A DNA stretch of 64,000 bases from Paraglaciecola mesophila (GTDB lineage Bacteria > Pseudomonadota > Gammaproteobacteria > Enterobacterales > Alteromonadaceae). The notes under the pieces are model-generated. The model made no database searches. It had not been told where the DNA came from and was given only the letters and a program-made list of their open reading frames with translations. The stretch lies in assembly GCF_009906955.1 (NCBI RefSeq), contig NZ_CP047656.1:3905001-3969000 (forward strand), written 5' to 3'. Of the stretch, positions 1 to 8,560 are shown piece after piece (position 1 is the stretch's first letter; each line of letters starts with the position of its first letter). Both the position numbers and the translations under genes were made by a program.

Positions 1-294
1 AGCGCGCATACCAATAGTTTGGCCGCCGTTGCGCCAAAACCATAAAAAGAACGCGATAACCCAAGCGCTAACCCAACCTTGTAATACGTATTGATAAATA
101 GGCGCATGCTGGATTAAATCACTGAAATGCTCGTAGCCGTGGTTATTCAGCACGTTATTTTCAACTAACAACAACATCGCCACCAACATCACCATGGCGG
201 CGCACATACCCACAGCAACAGCCACCAAAATATCGTAAATAATCGCGGCTAAGCGACGAAAAAAACCAGCGCGGTAATAATGCTCAGAAGTCAA
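1..294 (-). CDS. RDD family membrane protein (5' part, cut by window edge)
   Basis: The minus strand is open from a TTG at 294-292 to the window edge, giving 98 codons. The N-terminus reads HYYRAGFFRRLAAIIYD, which carries the R..D pattern that names the RDD family. Two hydrophobic helices follow, at about residues 20-44 and 70-87, and then NGGQTIGMR, the conserved segment before the third helix. RDD proteins are small integral membrane proteins, mostly of unknown function, with some linked to ion transport. The TTG start follows GAGAG at a workable distance. The 3' part lies outside the window. Confidence 0.85.
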   Translation of the reverse strand, partial: MTSEHYYRAGFFRRLAAIIYDILVAVAVGMCAAMVMLVAMLLLVENNVLNNHGYEHFSDLIQHAPIYQYVLQGWVSAWVIAFFLWFWRNGGQTIGMRA

Positions 295-468
295 AAGGGT
301 GCTCTCTCAGGTGAAACGAAATTCAGCATATAAAAATGTAAACGTTTAATAGTGATATTTTCATGCTAATAGTTTCGCATAGTTAATGAGGGTTAGGGTA
401 GGGACGATAGCAAAAATGACAAAGTTGATGATAAGTTGAGCAATTAAAACAGCAAGGCAAAAAATCAC

Positions 469-496
469 TTGCGCGCGCCAGGTAAATCGCTATAAT
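469..496 (+). promoter_or_regulatory. sigma-70 promoter of tRNA-Leu
   Basis: TTGCGC at 469-474 and a perfect TATAAT at 491-496 are 16 bp apart and lie about 40 bp upstream of the mature tRNA 5' end. The GC-rich stretch just after the -10 box (GCGGCGC) is the discriminator type found at stringently controlled stable-RNA promoters. Confidence 0.8.
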
Positions 497-537
497 GCGG
501 CGCTCTTAAAGGTTGCACGCAACCTAAAAGCGCCTTT

Positions 538-623
538 GCCAGTGTGATGGAATTGGTAGACATGACGGATTCAAAATCCGTTGCTGAATAAGCGTGGCGG
601 TTCGAGTCCGCCCACTGGTACCA
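538..623 (+). tRNA. tRNA-Leu (anticodon CAA)
   Basis: This 86-nt class II tRNA has a 7-bp acceptor stem (GCCAGTG with CACTGGT), an anticodon stem ACGGA/TCCGT around the loop TTCAAAA, a variable arm, a GGCGG-TTCGAGT-CCGCC T-arm and an encoded CCA end. The anticodon CAA is at 572-574, so it reads UUG leucine codons. It has its own promoter upstream and a terminator just downstream. Its last 21 bases recur further downstream (see the repeat entry). Confidence 0.97.
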
Positions 624-652
624 TCTCTTTTACCAATTAAAGAGATAACAAT

Positions 653-677
653 AAACCGACTTTACGTCGGTTTTTTT
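653..677 (+). terminator. intrinsic terminator of tRNA-Leu
   Basis: An AAACCGAC/GTCGGTTT stem with a short TTTAC loop is followed by a T run, 30 nt after the tRNA CCA end. Confidence 0.85.
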
Positions 678-888
678 GTGCCTGAAATTCACGTAGTCGC
701 CACGCAAGCGTGTCGGCCGAAGGTCGGTCCCATCGAGCCCGCCCACTGGTACCAAACATTTAAACCAACTTTTTAGTTGGTTTTTTTGTATCTGGGATTC
801 ACGAAGTCGCCACGCAAGCGCGTCGGCCGAAGGTCGGTCCCATTGAGCCCGCACTGGTACCAAACATTTAAACCAACTTTTTAGTTGG
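671..888 (+). repeat. two tandem ~110-bp units, each carrying a tRNA-Leu 3' end copy and a terminator
   Basis: Copy A is about 671-780 and copy B about 781-888. They are near-identical; B lacks two bases in the CCCGCC stretch. Each contains a CACGC-AA-GCGTG type hairpin, a GGCCGAAGGTCGG segment, a near-copy of the last 21 nt of the tRNA-Leu gene, and a 9-bp terminator hairpin. The tRNA-like ends are at 734-754 (one mismatch to 603-623) and 844-862 (shortened). Neither copy contains a full tRNA. They may be tRNA-derived duplications or scars of past integration events at the tRNA 3' end. Confidence 0.85.
762..787 (+). terminator. terminator of first tRNA-3'-end repeat unit
   Basis: AAACCAACT-TTTT-AGTTGGTTT forms a perfect 9-bp stem followed by four further T. 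It sits directly after the copied CCA end. Confidence 0.8.
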
Positions 889-895
889 TTTTTTT
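870..895 (+). terminator. terminator of second tRNA-3'-end repeat unit
   Basis: It has the same 9-bp stem, TTTT loop and T run as the terminator of the preceding unit, at the equivalent place after the second copied CCA end. Confidence 0.8.
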
Positions 896-945
896 GTGTT
901 TGTAGTTTGGGTTCTTAGATGTATTGAGTACATAGTTAACACATC

Positions 946-1185
946 CCTGATGACCGGCACCCAGCCCAGACGTCCATGTCTGGTCGTTCAGCTCGGTGGA
1001 ACTTCGTTCCTAAGAAGACGAGCATCACCCCTGATGAAATTCCCCCAGCCACCGCATCCATGCGGTGTCGTTCAGCTCGGCGGAACTTCGTTCCTAGGAA
1101 GACGAGCATCACCCCTGATAAAATTCCTCTAGCCACCGCATCCATGCGGTGTCGTTCAGCTCGGTGGAACTTCGTTCCTAAAATT
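946..1185 (+). repeat. three copies of an 84-bp hairpin repeat
   Basis: TCGTTCAGCTCGG starts at 984, 1068 and 1152, an exact 84-bp period. Each unit holds an 18-nt inverted repeat (966-983, 1050-1067, 1134-1151) followed by the short hairpin GGAAC-TTC-GTTCC. The first inverted repeat differs in sequence from the other two but keeps its base pairing. The third copy breaks off after the second hairpin. From 1186 to 1451 only AT-rich sequence is seen, presumably the promoter region of the Rhs gene. Reading frames crossing the repeats are an effect of a period divisible by three. Confidence 0.9.
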
Positions 1186-1451
1186 TCAGCTTCACCTGAG
1201 ATTTAGCGCAAAAAAACGTAGAATTGTTTTAATTTCTTTACTGAGTTGTTTTTTTACCTTTATGTTCTACTCTGTAATTTAACTTTTAACTCAGAATGAA
1301 GGTTTCATTTGTAAATGCTTGGTGTGAATTTTTAACCTGTTTTAGATCAGTTTTAACGGTATCGGTCATAGTCACTCAAAAATATACGTTACGCATGGGT
1401 AGTAATAAACCAATTACACATTCGATATTTTGAAGATTGAGAAGGGCTATG

Positions 1452-4400
1452 ATGGGCATGCTTACATTTGTGTATTCACTTAAGTTATATCTAATCGCGG
1501 TAGTAATTATATTGATTTCTTCGCCTAGTGTTGGGCAAGTTGAAGTCGAGCCAGAAAATACCCTAGCAACTAAAAATCACACGAAAGAAACAGCCCAAAC
1601 TCAGTCGATATTTGGTCCTCCGGATGATGGTGGGGGGAATTTCAATGGTGCATTTGAAGTAAAAGATTATGGCTACAATATCTTTGAAAATATCAACGAT
1701 AATCCGGAGCTAGCATCACTTACTACAGGATTACTGGGCGATAAAATAAGTATGTTCACTGGTGACATACGATTTGAGCAAGTCGATGTCTCTTTACCTG
1801 GGAATTCTGCAATCCCAGTTTCTATAACTCGTACTCTTTCAAATCCCGACTCTTGGTTTAAAGAAACGCTTGAATTTGAGAATTGGAGCTTAGCTATACC
1901 TCATGTCCGCTCCACTTACATAACGGACAGAAGCGGTAATTATAAAAGCGCCTATTGGCCGAATGGAAAAGCATGTACTAGCCGACTTAATGCTAATCCG
2001 TCTTTTTCTACAAGTACTGAAGGTACGTCATACTATATTCATTCAAATGGGTACTGGAATGGCGACTCTGTTTCAATTCCAGGTAAAGGTACAGTGAAGC
2101 TCACCACTAAAGCTGGGGATCCGTCACACAAGCGCTACAATAATTTGAACTGGAAAGTAGAGTGCATAACAAATACAGGTGCTGGGCATGAGGGATTTAA
2201 AGTAACCACCAAGGATGGGTTATCGTATTATTTTACCCAGAAGAAAATTGTACGCTCGATTAAAGACTTGAACCTTCAACCGCAAGTTCATCAATGCAGC
2301 CCGAACTGCCCTTCACCCTCTTTAGCGCCAGCAGGCGATGCTCCTAGGTTGTCTCGTTACCCGCAATATCACTACTTTATGTTAGTCACAAAAATACAAG
2401 ATCGATTTGGAAACTGGGTTAAATATACGTATGACGCAACTGGTTTAGCAACGCGAATATATGCAAATGATGGTCGCAATATCACCATTAGCAGTAGGAA
2501 TGGGCGGATTGAGAACGTGACCGCAAATGGAAGGCGGTGGAGATATCGCTACAATGACTATCGGTTGAGCACTTTACAAGAAGTCGAACGGCCAGATGGT
2601 AAACGATGGGAGTTTTCTCATGATAAGTCTTCGTCGAACACGTTTTGGTGGCATGTAAATATCGCTAAACATAGTCAAGTACCTACAAGAGGAATAGATT
2701 GTGTCGAGGGGGGATCAAGGGATTTTATTAATATTATTCACCCTGAGGGGGCAGAAGGGCATTTTGAGGTTGATGAGGTTTGTCATGGGCAATCCAATAT
2801 TCCCAAAATAAGAAAAGTAGATCCATCTAGAAGTGGTATTGATAGTTACTGGTTTCCAAAATCATATGCAACATTTGCACTGAAAAATAAGTCAATAACA
2901 TTAACCACAGGGGAGCAATATAACTGGAATTACATTTACTCTGCAAATGAAGGTCTATTTAAAGGAGAGACAATTAAAGCCCGTCATCGCCTCAATTTGG
3001 GTGTAAGTGGAGTGGAAACTGCCCATCTATCTTCAACGACGTTACGCCACCATGATGGTACCAAGGAAATACATTATTTTGATAGAAGGCATGGCGCTGG
3101 CCAAGGAAATTTACGCTATATAGAAATATACAATAATTCTGGTGATTTGCTGCAACGTAAGACCAAGGAATATGCAAACGGGGTATTTCACGGCAGCGCC
3201 AATATGTACCTCAACATCACAGGAGCACAAGATTCATTCTCAGCTAATGATATTAAAAATGGACATTCCGCTGAACGAATTCAAAGATTAACACGAGACA
3301 CAATCACTCAATTTTCGAATTCTAGCGATAAGTATGTTACACAATACTCTAATTTTGATCGGTACGACTTACCTAGTCTTAAATACGAATATAATACGAT
3401 AGGAAGTCGAAAACGCTATACAAAAACAACTTACTACCACGACACTAAACACTGGTTGTTAGGGTTACATGCTAAAACAGACATTTCTGCTAATGGCTCG
3501 AACTACAAAACGGCCAATCAGACGTCTTATCACAGTTCATCAGGTAGTTATAAATCACTCCCAAACTACTCTTATTCCTATGGGCGCTGGCATACACGAA
3601 ATACCAGTTACCATACTTCGGGAGTGAACGCTGGGTTACCAAATCAAATTCACTATAACGGTGCGAACCGCTGGGTGGTATTGTCTAATTATAAGAGAGG
3701 AGTAGCTCAGACAATTAGAACTCCTTCTAGCCTTAGTACGTCTAGTCAGTATGCATATAAGCAAGTTGATGCTAACGGGTGGGTGACTAAACACACCGAT
3801 TTTCTCGGGAATTGTGTTAACTATCGTTACAATTCAATTGGGCGCCTTACGCTAATCGATCCATGCAACAGTAAGTGGCTTAGTACCTCTATAAATTATA
3901 GCACCACAGCGAATAGTGAGGGATATACTCACGTCAGGCAAGGCATGCTAAAAAGGACGATAAAAAGGGGGAATTATAGCTATTTAACTTATTACGATAA
4001 TTTACTTCGGCCAAAAATGACCAAGGAATCAGATATTTCGCGAGACGGTGAAACTAAACGATATACTCGGACGAGTTATGACTCATTTAATCGGCCTACA
4101 TATCAGAGTAAACCGCACAGCCTTAATGGTACGCCTTACGGTGTATCTATTAAATATGATGCACTGGGTCGATCTTTAAAAAAAGATGATAATACGACTG
4201 CTGGTGCCATAACTTACAATTATCTTTCAAGTAATAGGGTTCAAGTATCAAACAATAGAGGCTACAAGACGACGACTAAATTTTTAGCATACGGTCACCC
4301 TAAATTAGACAAACCCGAGAGTATTGCATCTCCACACGGAGTGACTACAACGCTGGCATATAACGTATACGGAAATGTTACGTCTATCAATCAAGGTGGA

Positions 4401-6392
4401 ATGAATGAAACTCGAGTATACGATTCATATCAGCAACTTTGTAAAACGATTCGCCCTGATGTTGGCAACGTAGCATTTTTCAAAAATGCGCTGGGGAAAA
4501 CCGAATGGTCTGCAAGCGGAAGTTCGATAAACAGCAGCACCAATGGTTGTGATTATTCCATCAGCTCTGCAGATAAAACGACTTTTAGTTATGACAATCT
4601 AGGACAAGTGAAACGAGTATCTTACGGTGACGGCACACCGAGCAAGGTATATGAGTATGATAAAAACAAAAGACTCACGCGATTAAGTTTTGGCAATGTG
4701 ACCCAAAATTACACGTATGATGATCTTGGCAATCTTTTAACAGAACGCCTGCGCGTTGACCATATCGATTGGTCACTCAAGTATCTCTACAACAGTACAG
4801 GAAATTTACATAGAACAACTTACCCTTCTGGGCGAAATGTAGATTATCACCCTAATGCACTAGGCCAACCTAGATATGTTGGGGCTTTCGCCAACAGCGT
4901 ATTATTCCACCCAGATGGCCAATACAAGAGCTTTAAACAGGCTAACGGGTGTGTTAACAGCAAGAGCCTTCGTGGTAGTGGGTTGCCTTATATTCAACGA
5001 ACTCAGTGCGGCGCTACGAATGTGGTATACAATCAATATACGTACGATGCGAATGGCAACCTAACCTATTGGGACGATAAACAATCAAATGTTTATGATT
5101 TACGGTTTGTCTACGATCAACTGGATCGCCTTGATAACATTAGAAAATCTAACAATGTCCTTGTCGGTGATATGAATTATGACTCAATGGGGAATATTAC
5201 AAAATTCGACTCTATCGTTGGGACAATTCACTACAGCTACAACAGCAAAAAGCAATTGCAATCTACTAGTGGTAGTCGTAACTACGATTTCAATTATGAC
5301 CATAGAGGGGCGGTAACTGATAACGGTTTTCATCGGTTTTACTATAATTTAGCTAACCAAATGACAGAGGCGGGTGGCAATCAGTATTTATACGATGGGC
5401 ATAATAAACGGGTAAAGACTAACGATGGTAAAGGTATTCGCTATTCTATGTACTCTATGCTTAATGAAAAATTGTTGCAGGAACAAATCAATGGGGCTAA
5501 TCGAGAATACTTTTATTTAGACCAGCAGTTAGTCGCTCAGAACGGTGCAGGGAGCCTAACATATGTACACACAGATTTGCTGGGCACGAGTGCAGCGAAG
5601 ACTAGCTCAGCAGGCAGTGTAATTAAGCGGATTAGATATGCCCCATTTGGACTTCAGTGGGGGCACTCTAATGCAGAAACCGGAGAAAATGAAATTGGTT
5701 ATACAGGGCATAAGCATGATGCAGATATTGGCTTAACCTATATGCAAGCCCGTTATTACGACCCAGTAATTGGGCGGTTTTACTCGAATGATCCAGTGGA
5801 TGCTATGGGGCACATGCAACGTGGTAACAGCATTGCGCATGGCTTTAACAGATATGCCTATGCTAACAATAATCCATACAGATATACGGACCCTGATGGA
5901 GAATTTATATTTCAAGCTGTTGGTTTTGCTATCGGAGCGGTTAGTTCTTATAACGCAGCTAAGAAAGCGGGACTCTCTGGAAAGAGCTTAGCAGCGGCAA
6001 CTCTAGTTGGAGGAGGCGTAGGCGCTTTGACCGGGGGATTAGGCGGAACAGTTGCATCTACATCAATTAAAGCTGCTGTTGGCAAAGCTCTAAATGCAAC
6101 TGCTGCTCAAAACGTCAAAACAATTGCTGGAAGCACCGCATCAGGCGCAGCCGCAGGCGCGACAGGAGAAACTGTCGGAAGTCTTGCAAACGATCAATTA
6201 CCTACAAAAGAAGGACTTATTGATGCAACTTCCAAAGGGGCATTTAGCGGAGCCGTAGGAGGCGCTGTAGCCACTACAGCGGGATCTGTTGCTGGAGCGG
6301 TTGCTTCAACAATTACAGAGTCTATCGGAAATGCAGTGGGTGCTGAAAATGAACAGCCAACAGAAGTCGTTAGGGACAAAGAAAATCGATAG
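1452..6392 (+). CDS. secreted Rhs/YD-repeat protein with glycine-zipper C-terminus
   Basis: The 1646-residue product begins with a hydrophobic export segment (about residues 3-28). Many YD/RHS repeats (YDATG, YNSIGRL, YDQLDRL and similar) build the large beta-cage shell of this family. The conserved RHS-associated core is at about 1400-1480, with GYTGHKHDADIGLTYMQARY and the end motif YRYTDPDGEF. The roughly 165-residue tail after the core is where Rhs proteins carry a variable toxin. Here it is rich in Gly, Ala, Ser and Thr, with GGGVGALTGGLGG and similar stretches, and shows no nuclease or deaminase motif. I start at ATG 1452 because AGAAGGG at 1440-1446 is well spaced for it; 1449, or TTG 1437, is possible. 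The next gene is a small membrane protein 63 bp downstream. Function as a polymorphic toxin is inferred. Confidence 0.9.
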   Translation: MGMLTFVYSLKLYLIAVVIILISSPSVGQVEVEPENTLATKNHTKETAQTQSIFGPPDDGGGNFNGAFEVKDYGYNIFENINDNPELASLTTGLLGDKISMFTGDIRFEQVDVSLPGNSAIPVSITRTLSNPDSWFKETLEFENWSLAIPHVRSTYITDRSGNYKSAYWPNGKACTSRLNANPSFSTSTEGTSYYIHSNGYWNGDSVSIPGKGTVKLTTKAGDPSHKRYNNLNWKVECITNTGAGHEGFKVTTKDGLSYYFTQKKIVRSIKDLNLQPQVHQCSPNCPSPSLAPAGDAPRLSRYPQYHYFMLVTKIQDRFGNWVKYTYDATGLATRIYANDGRNITISSRNGRIENVTANGRRWRYRYNDYRLSTLQEVERPDGKRWEFSHDKSSSNTFWWHVNIAKHSQVPTRGIDCVEGGSRDFINIIHPEGAEGHFEVDEVCHGQSNIPKIRKVDPSRSGIDSYWFPKSYATFALKNKSITLTTGEQYNWNYIYSANEGLFKGETIKARHRLNLGVSGVETAHLSSTTLRHHDGTKEIHYFDRRHGAGQGNLRYIEIYNNSGDLLQRKTKEYANGVFHGSANMYLNITGAQDSFSANDIKNGHSAERIQRLTRDTITQFSNSSDKYVTQYSNFDRYDLPSLKYEYNTIGSRKRYTKTTYYHDTKHWLLGLHAKTDISANGSNYKTANQTSYHSSSGSYKSLPNYSYSYGRWHTRNTSYHTSGVNAGLPNQIHYNGANRWVVLSNYKRGVAQTIRTPSSLSTSSQYAYKQVDANGWVTKHTDFLGNCVNYRYNSIGRLTLIDPCNSKWLSTSINYSTTANSEGYTHVRQGMLKRTIKRGNYSYLTYYDNLLRPKMTKESDISRDGETKRYTRTSYDSFNRPTYQSKPHSLNGTPYGVSIKYDALGRSLKKDDNTTAGAITYNYLSSNRVQVSNNRGYKTTTKFLAYGHPKLDKPESIASPHGVTTTLAYNVYGNVTSINQGGMNETRVYDSYQQLCKTIRPDVGNVAFFKNALGKTEWSASGSSINSSTNGCDYSISSADKTTFSYDNLGQVKRVSYGDGTPSKVYEYDKNKRLTRLSFGNVTQNYTYDDLGNLLTERLRVDHIDWSLKYLYNSTGNLHRTTYPSGRNVDYHPNALGQPRYVGAFANSVLFHPDGQYKSFKQANGCVNSKSLRGSGLPYIQRTQCGATNVVYNQYTYDANGNLTYWDDKQSNVYDLRFVYDQLDRLDNIRKSNNVLVGDMNYDSMGNITKFDSIVGTIHYSYNSKKQLQSTSGSRNYDFNYDHRGAVTDNGFHRFYYNLANQMTEAGGNQYLYDGHNKRVKTNDGKGIRYSMYSMLNEKLLQEQINGANREYFYLDQQLVAQNGAGSLTYVHTDLLGTSAAKTSSAGSVIKRIRYAPFGLQWGHSNAETGENEIGYTGHKHDADIGLTYMQARYYDPVIGRFYSNDPVDAMGHMQRGNSIAHGFNRYAYANNNPYRYTDPDGEFIFQAVGFAIGAVSSYNAAKKAGLSGKSLAAATLVGGGVGALTGGLGGTVASTSIKAAVGKALNATAAQNVKTIAGSTASGAAAGATGETVGSLANDQLPTKEGLIDATSKGAFSGAVGGAVATTAGSVAGAVASTITESIGNAVGAENEQPTEVVRDKENR

Positions 6393-6455
6393 TATTCAAG
6401 CCATGAGGTAATTCTCTTGGCTTAATCGGACGGCCTAAAGTGAAGGGGGAAAAAC

Positions 6456-6965
6456 ATGACTATAGAGCCTGAAGAAAAAGCAGCTAAACAAAAATATACT
6501 TTCAACTTGGTTAGCTTAGTATTTTTCATAGTGCTTGGTATTGCATTACTTACTGACTGGTTTGTCCCCTACGCGCCTTTACCAAACGAGGATTTACTTG
6601 TCTGTGAACGAGGAAGTCTATTATTTAACAAACAAAACAAGAGTTTTAATTTTACTTCATCAACGGGATTGACTGTTCCCTTATGTAAGAATACATGGAT
6701 CGATGCTAAAGATCTCTCGTCATATTTTGCTCAAACGAAGGAGAAGCAAGCCGAAGTAAAAGTTTATCCAGCAGACCAGAAAAATAGAAGTAGCAGATGT
6801 CTTACTGTTTTTGGCCTAACGATAGATGAGAAAACTGTCGTAGAAATAGACGATGTCAAGAAAGCGAAAGAGTTTACCAAACTAATTTTTAACTCAATCG
6901 CAATTATTTTTATCTTGGTGGGTTTGTTTAAAGGATATTCATTAAGAAAGTCTATTGATAGTTAA
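6456..6965 (+). CDS. two-helix membrane protein, possible immunity partner of the Rhs protein
   Basis: I do not recognise this 169-residue protein. It has a transmembrane helix at about residues 18-38 (LVSLVFFIVLGIALL) and another at about 142-160 (IFNSIAIIFILVGLF). The roughly 100-residue loop between them contains three cysteines and should lie outside the inner membrane. The start has a strong GAAGGGGG ribosome site. It lies 63 bp after the Rhs gene on the same strand, followed by an intrinsic terminator, so the two are probably co-transcribed. The position directly after an Rhs tail fits an immunity protein, and a membrane location would suit a membrane-active toxin. This is context inference only. 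Confidence 0.75.
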   Translation: MTIEPEEKAAKQKYTFNLVSLVFFIVLGIALLTDWFVPYAPLPNEDLLVCERGSLLFNKQNKSFNFTSSTGLTVPLCKNTWIDAKDLSSYFAQTKEKQAEVKVYPADQKNRSSRCLTVFGLTIDEKTVVEIDDVKKAKEFTKLIFNSIAIIFILVGLFKGYSLRKSIDS

Positions 6966-6995
6966 ACGTACACTTGACTGAGCTTTTTTGAATCC

Positions 6996-7024
6996 AAAGC
7001 CTTGCACTCTCAGGGCTTTTTGTT
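6996..7024 (+). terminator. intrinsic terminator after the Rhs pair
   Basis: AAAGCCTTG and CAGGGCTTT form a 9-bp stem with one G-T pair around the loop CACTCT, followed by a T-rich run, about 30 bp after the stop of the small membrane protein. Confidence 0.8.
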
Positions 7025-7186
7025 GTGTTCAATAATATCAGCAAGGGGCTTTATTTTTGGCCACTTTTGAAGCCAAAAAGGTAAACGAGTAAATCTTTCC
7101 GTTTACTAACGGAAAAGTGTTCCTCTGTATGCTTTTAAAAAGCGATTCGCAGCGTTAGCGTTAAGATAATGCGCAGCTATATTTCG

Positions 7187-7912
7187 CTAGCTGTATTTAC
7201 AATCCCCATCGCTTTTGTTCGCAGTGTTTTCCTCTTCTTTCACCATTTTTAAATAGGTTGCTAGGCTCTTGTCTTTTTCGTCTTGGTAACGGGTGTTGAG
7301 TTTTGTGAAGTCAGATATTCGGTCGAGGCGGAAGTTTCTATATGCGCCGCGCAGTTCGCACCAGCCGGCGAGTAGCCAAATTGGACTAAATGAAATCAGT
7401 GCCAGAGGCCGGATAGTTCGTTGACTTTGCTGTTCGCTTAAATCTGTGTAGGTAAAGCTTACAAGGTGCTTGCGCCTTATGCATTCTCGCACTTCGGTGA
7501 AGTTTACCTGCCATGGGATCTTATAGCGGCTTGGGGCTGAAAAGGTGCTGATTTGGTGAAGCTCGTTGATGAGCGGCGCGGGCAAGGTTGCTTGTATTTT
7601 TCGATAAGCACTTTGCGCTTTTTCAGCGAACTTTTCATCGGTCCAGTTACTTACCATACCAATGCCCAAGGCGATTGCTTCTAGTTCGTCGGCATCGAAC
7701 ATGATGGGAGGCAAATGGTATTTTTTATCAATCACGTAGCCTACGCCCGCCTCACCCAAAATTGGCACACCTGAGTCAATTAGGTCTTGTATATCGCGAT
7801 AAATGGTTCTGTGACTTACCTTTAATGTTTCAGCTAAGGTTTGCGCCGTCACTGCTTGGTGCATTCTGCGTAAGTGATGAACAATATCGTTGAGTCTTTC
7901 GGCTTTGCGCAT
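7187..7912 (-). CDS. HTH/WYL-domain transcriptional regulator (YafY type)
   Basis: This 241-residue protein has an N-terminal winged helix-turn-helix (about residues 5-60, with AQTLAETLKVSHRTIYRDI) as in the DeoR-like HTH_11 family. A linker rich in acidic residues follows, then a WYL ligand-sensing domain at about 130-215 (VRECIRRKHLVSFTYTD, PIWLLAGWCELR, FRLDRI). YafY-type regulators commonly repress or activate a divergent neighbour. Here the neighbour is a VOC protein 122 bp away, and a perfect palindrome sits between the two starts. The ligand cannot be deduced. Confidence 0.9.
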   Translation of the reverse strand: MRKAERLNDIVHHLRRMHQAVTAQTLAETLKVSHRTIYRDIQDLIDSGVPILGEAGVGYVIDKKYHLPPIMFDADELEAIALGIGMVSNWTDEKFAEKAQSAYRKIQATLPAPLINELHQISTFSAPSRYKIPWQVNFTEVRECIRRKHLVSFTYTDLSEQQSQRTIRPLALISFSPIWLLAGWCELRGAYRNFRLDRISDFTKLNTRYQDEKDKSLATYLKMVKEEENTANKSDGDCKYS

Positions 7913-7960
7913 AGTTGATTGCTTTGGCGTTGTGAATACCTGACGTTATGTTATTCAAAC

Positions 7961-7985
7961 ACTACTGACATTAGCTGTCAGTAGT
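7961..7985. promoter_or_regulatory. palindromic operator between WYL regulator and VOC gene
   Basis: ACTACTGACA (7961-7970) and TGTCAGTAGT (7976-7985) are perfect 10-bp inverted arms around TTAGC. The site is 49 bp upstream of both divergent starts, as expected for autoregulation and control of the VOC gene. There is no T run, so it is not a terminator. Confidence 0.75.
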
Positions 7986-8034
7986 CAATGGCTACTATGA
8001 AGTTGCGTTAATTAATAACTTACAGGAGAGCGCA

Positions 8035-8421
8035 ATGATTGGTTACGTAACGGTTGGAACAGCTGACTTGGCAAAGTCTGGAGCATTTTATGATGCATTG
8101 TTAGGAACGATAGGGGCGACGCGATTTATGGAAGAGCCTAACTACTTTATTGCATGGGCGAAAGCTCAGAGTGAGCCATCTCTTGGGGTGGCAGTGCCAT
8201 TTAATAAAGAACCCGCCACTGTGGGGAATGGCACTATGGTGGCGATTGCGTTAGACACCCCTAAACAAGTGGATGCGTTTTATCATAAAGCACTTGAGTT
8301 AGGTGCCACCTCTGAGGGTGATGTTGGCTTTCGCCCAGCGGATGCTGCATCAGGATTTTATGCCGGTTATTTTAGGGATTTAGATGGCAATAAGCTTAAT
8401 GCATTTTGCATCGTGGAATAA
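8035..8421 (+). CDS. VOC family (glyoxalase/dioxygenase fold) protein
   Basis: This 128-residue single-domain protein has two beta-alpha-beta-beta-beta modules: MIGYVTVGTADLAKSGAFYDALL at the N-terminus and FRDLDGNKLNAFCI at the C-terminus, the typical edges of the vicinal-oxygen-chelate fold. Family members include glyoxalases, antibiotic-binding proteins and ring-cleaving dioxygenases, and the substrate cannot be read from sequence. Several metal-ligand positions are not clearly filled, so it may be a binding protein. CAGGAG precedes the ATG. It is divergent from the WYL regulator and ends before a terminator at 8529. Confidence 0.88.
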   Translation: MIGYVTVGTADLAKSGAFYDALLGTIGATRFMEEPNYFIAWAKAQSEPSLGVAVPFNKEPATVGNGTMVAIALDTPKQVDAFYHKALELGATSEGDVGFRPADAASGFYAGYFRDLDGNKLNAFCIVE

Positions 8422-8528
8422 CGTTTATAGCTAGGTGTTTCGATTGTTTATTGCATTTTGTACTTAACGCCCAACACCTTAAACTGGGTGAGTAATATGG
8501 TCAGTTTAGCTATGCATACTTGAGCCAG

Positions 8529-8560
8529 AATGCTCTGCTCATCGGGGGCAGGGCATTTTT
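8529..8560 (+). terminator. intrinsic terminator after VOC gene
   Basis: AATGCTCTGC and GCAGGGCATT form a 10-bp stem with one G-T pair around a 9-nt loop, followed by TTT. It lies about 110 bp after the VOC stop codon. Confidence 0.75.

Noticed and set aside
946-1185. CRISPR array
   Set aside because: There are only three copies of a contiguous 84-bp unit, without unique spacers, and no cas genes nearby.
896-1206. Overlapping reading frames on both strands through the 84-bp repeats
   Set aside because: The period is divisible by three, so any open unit stays open. Hairpin pairing, not the protein sequence, is what is conserved.
624-6965. A complete integrative element at tRNA-Leu carrying the Rhs genes
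   Set aside because: Copied tRNA ends are present, but no integrase, no relaxase and no matching copy beyond the Rhs genes is visible in the window.
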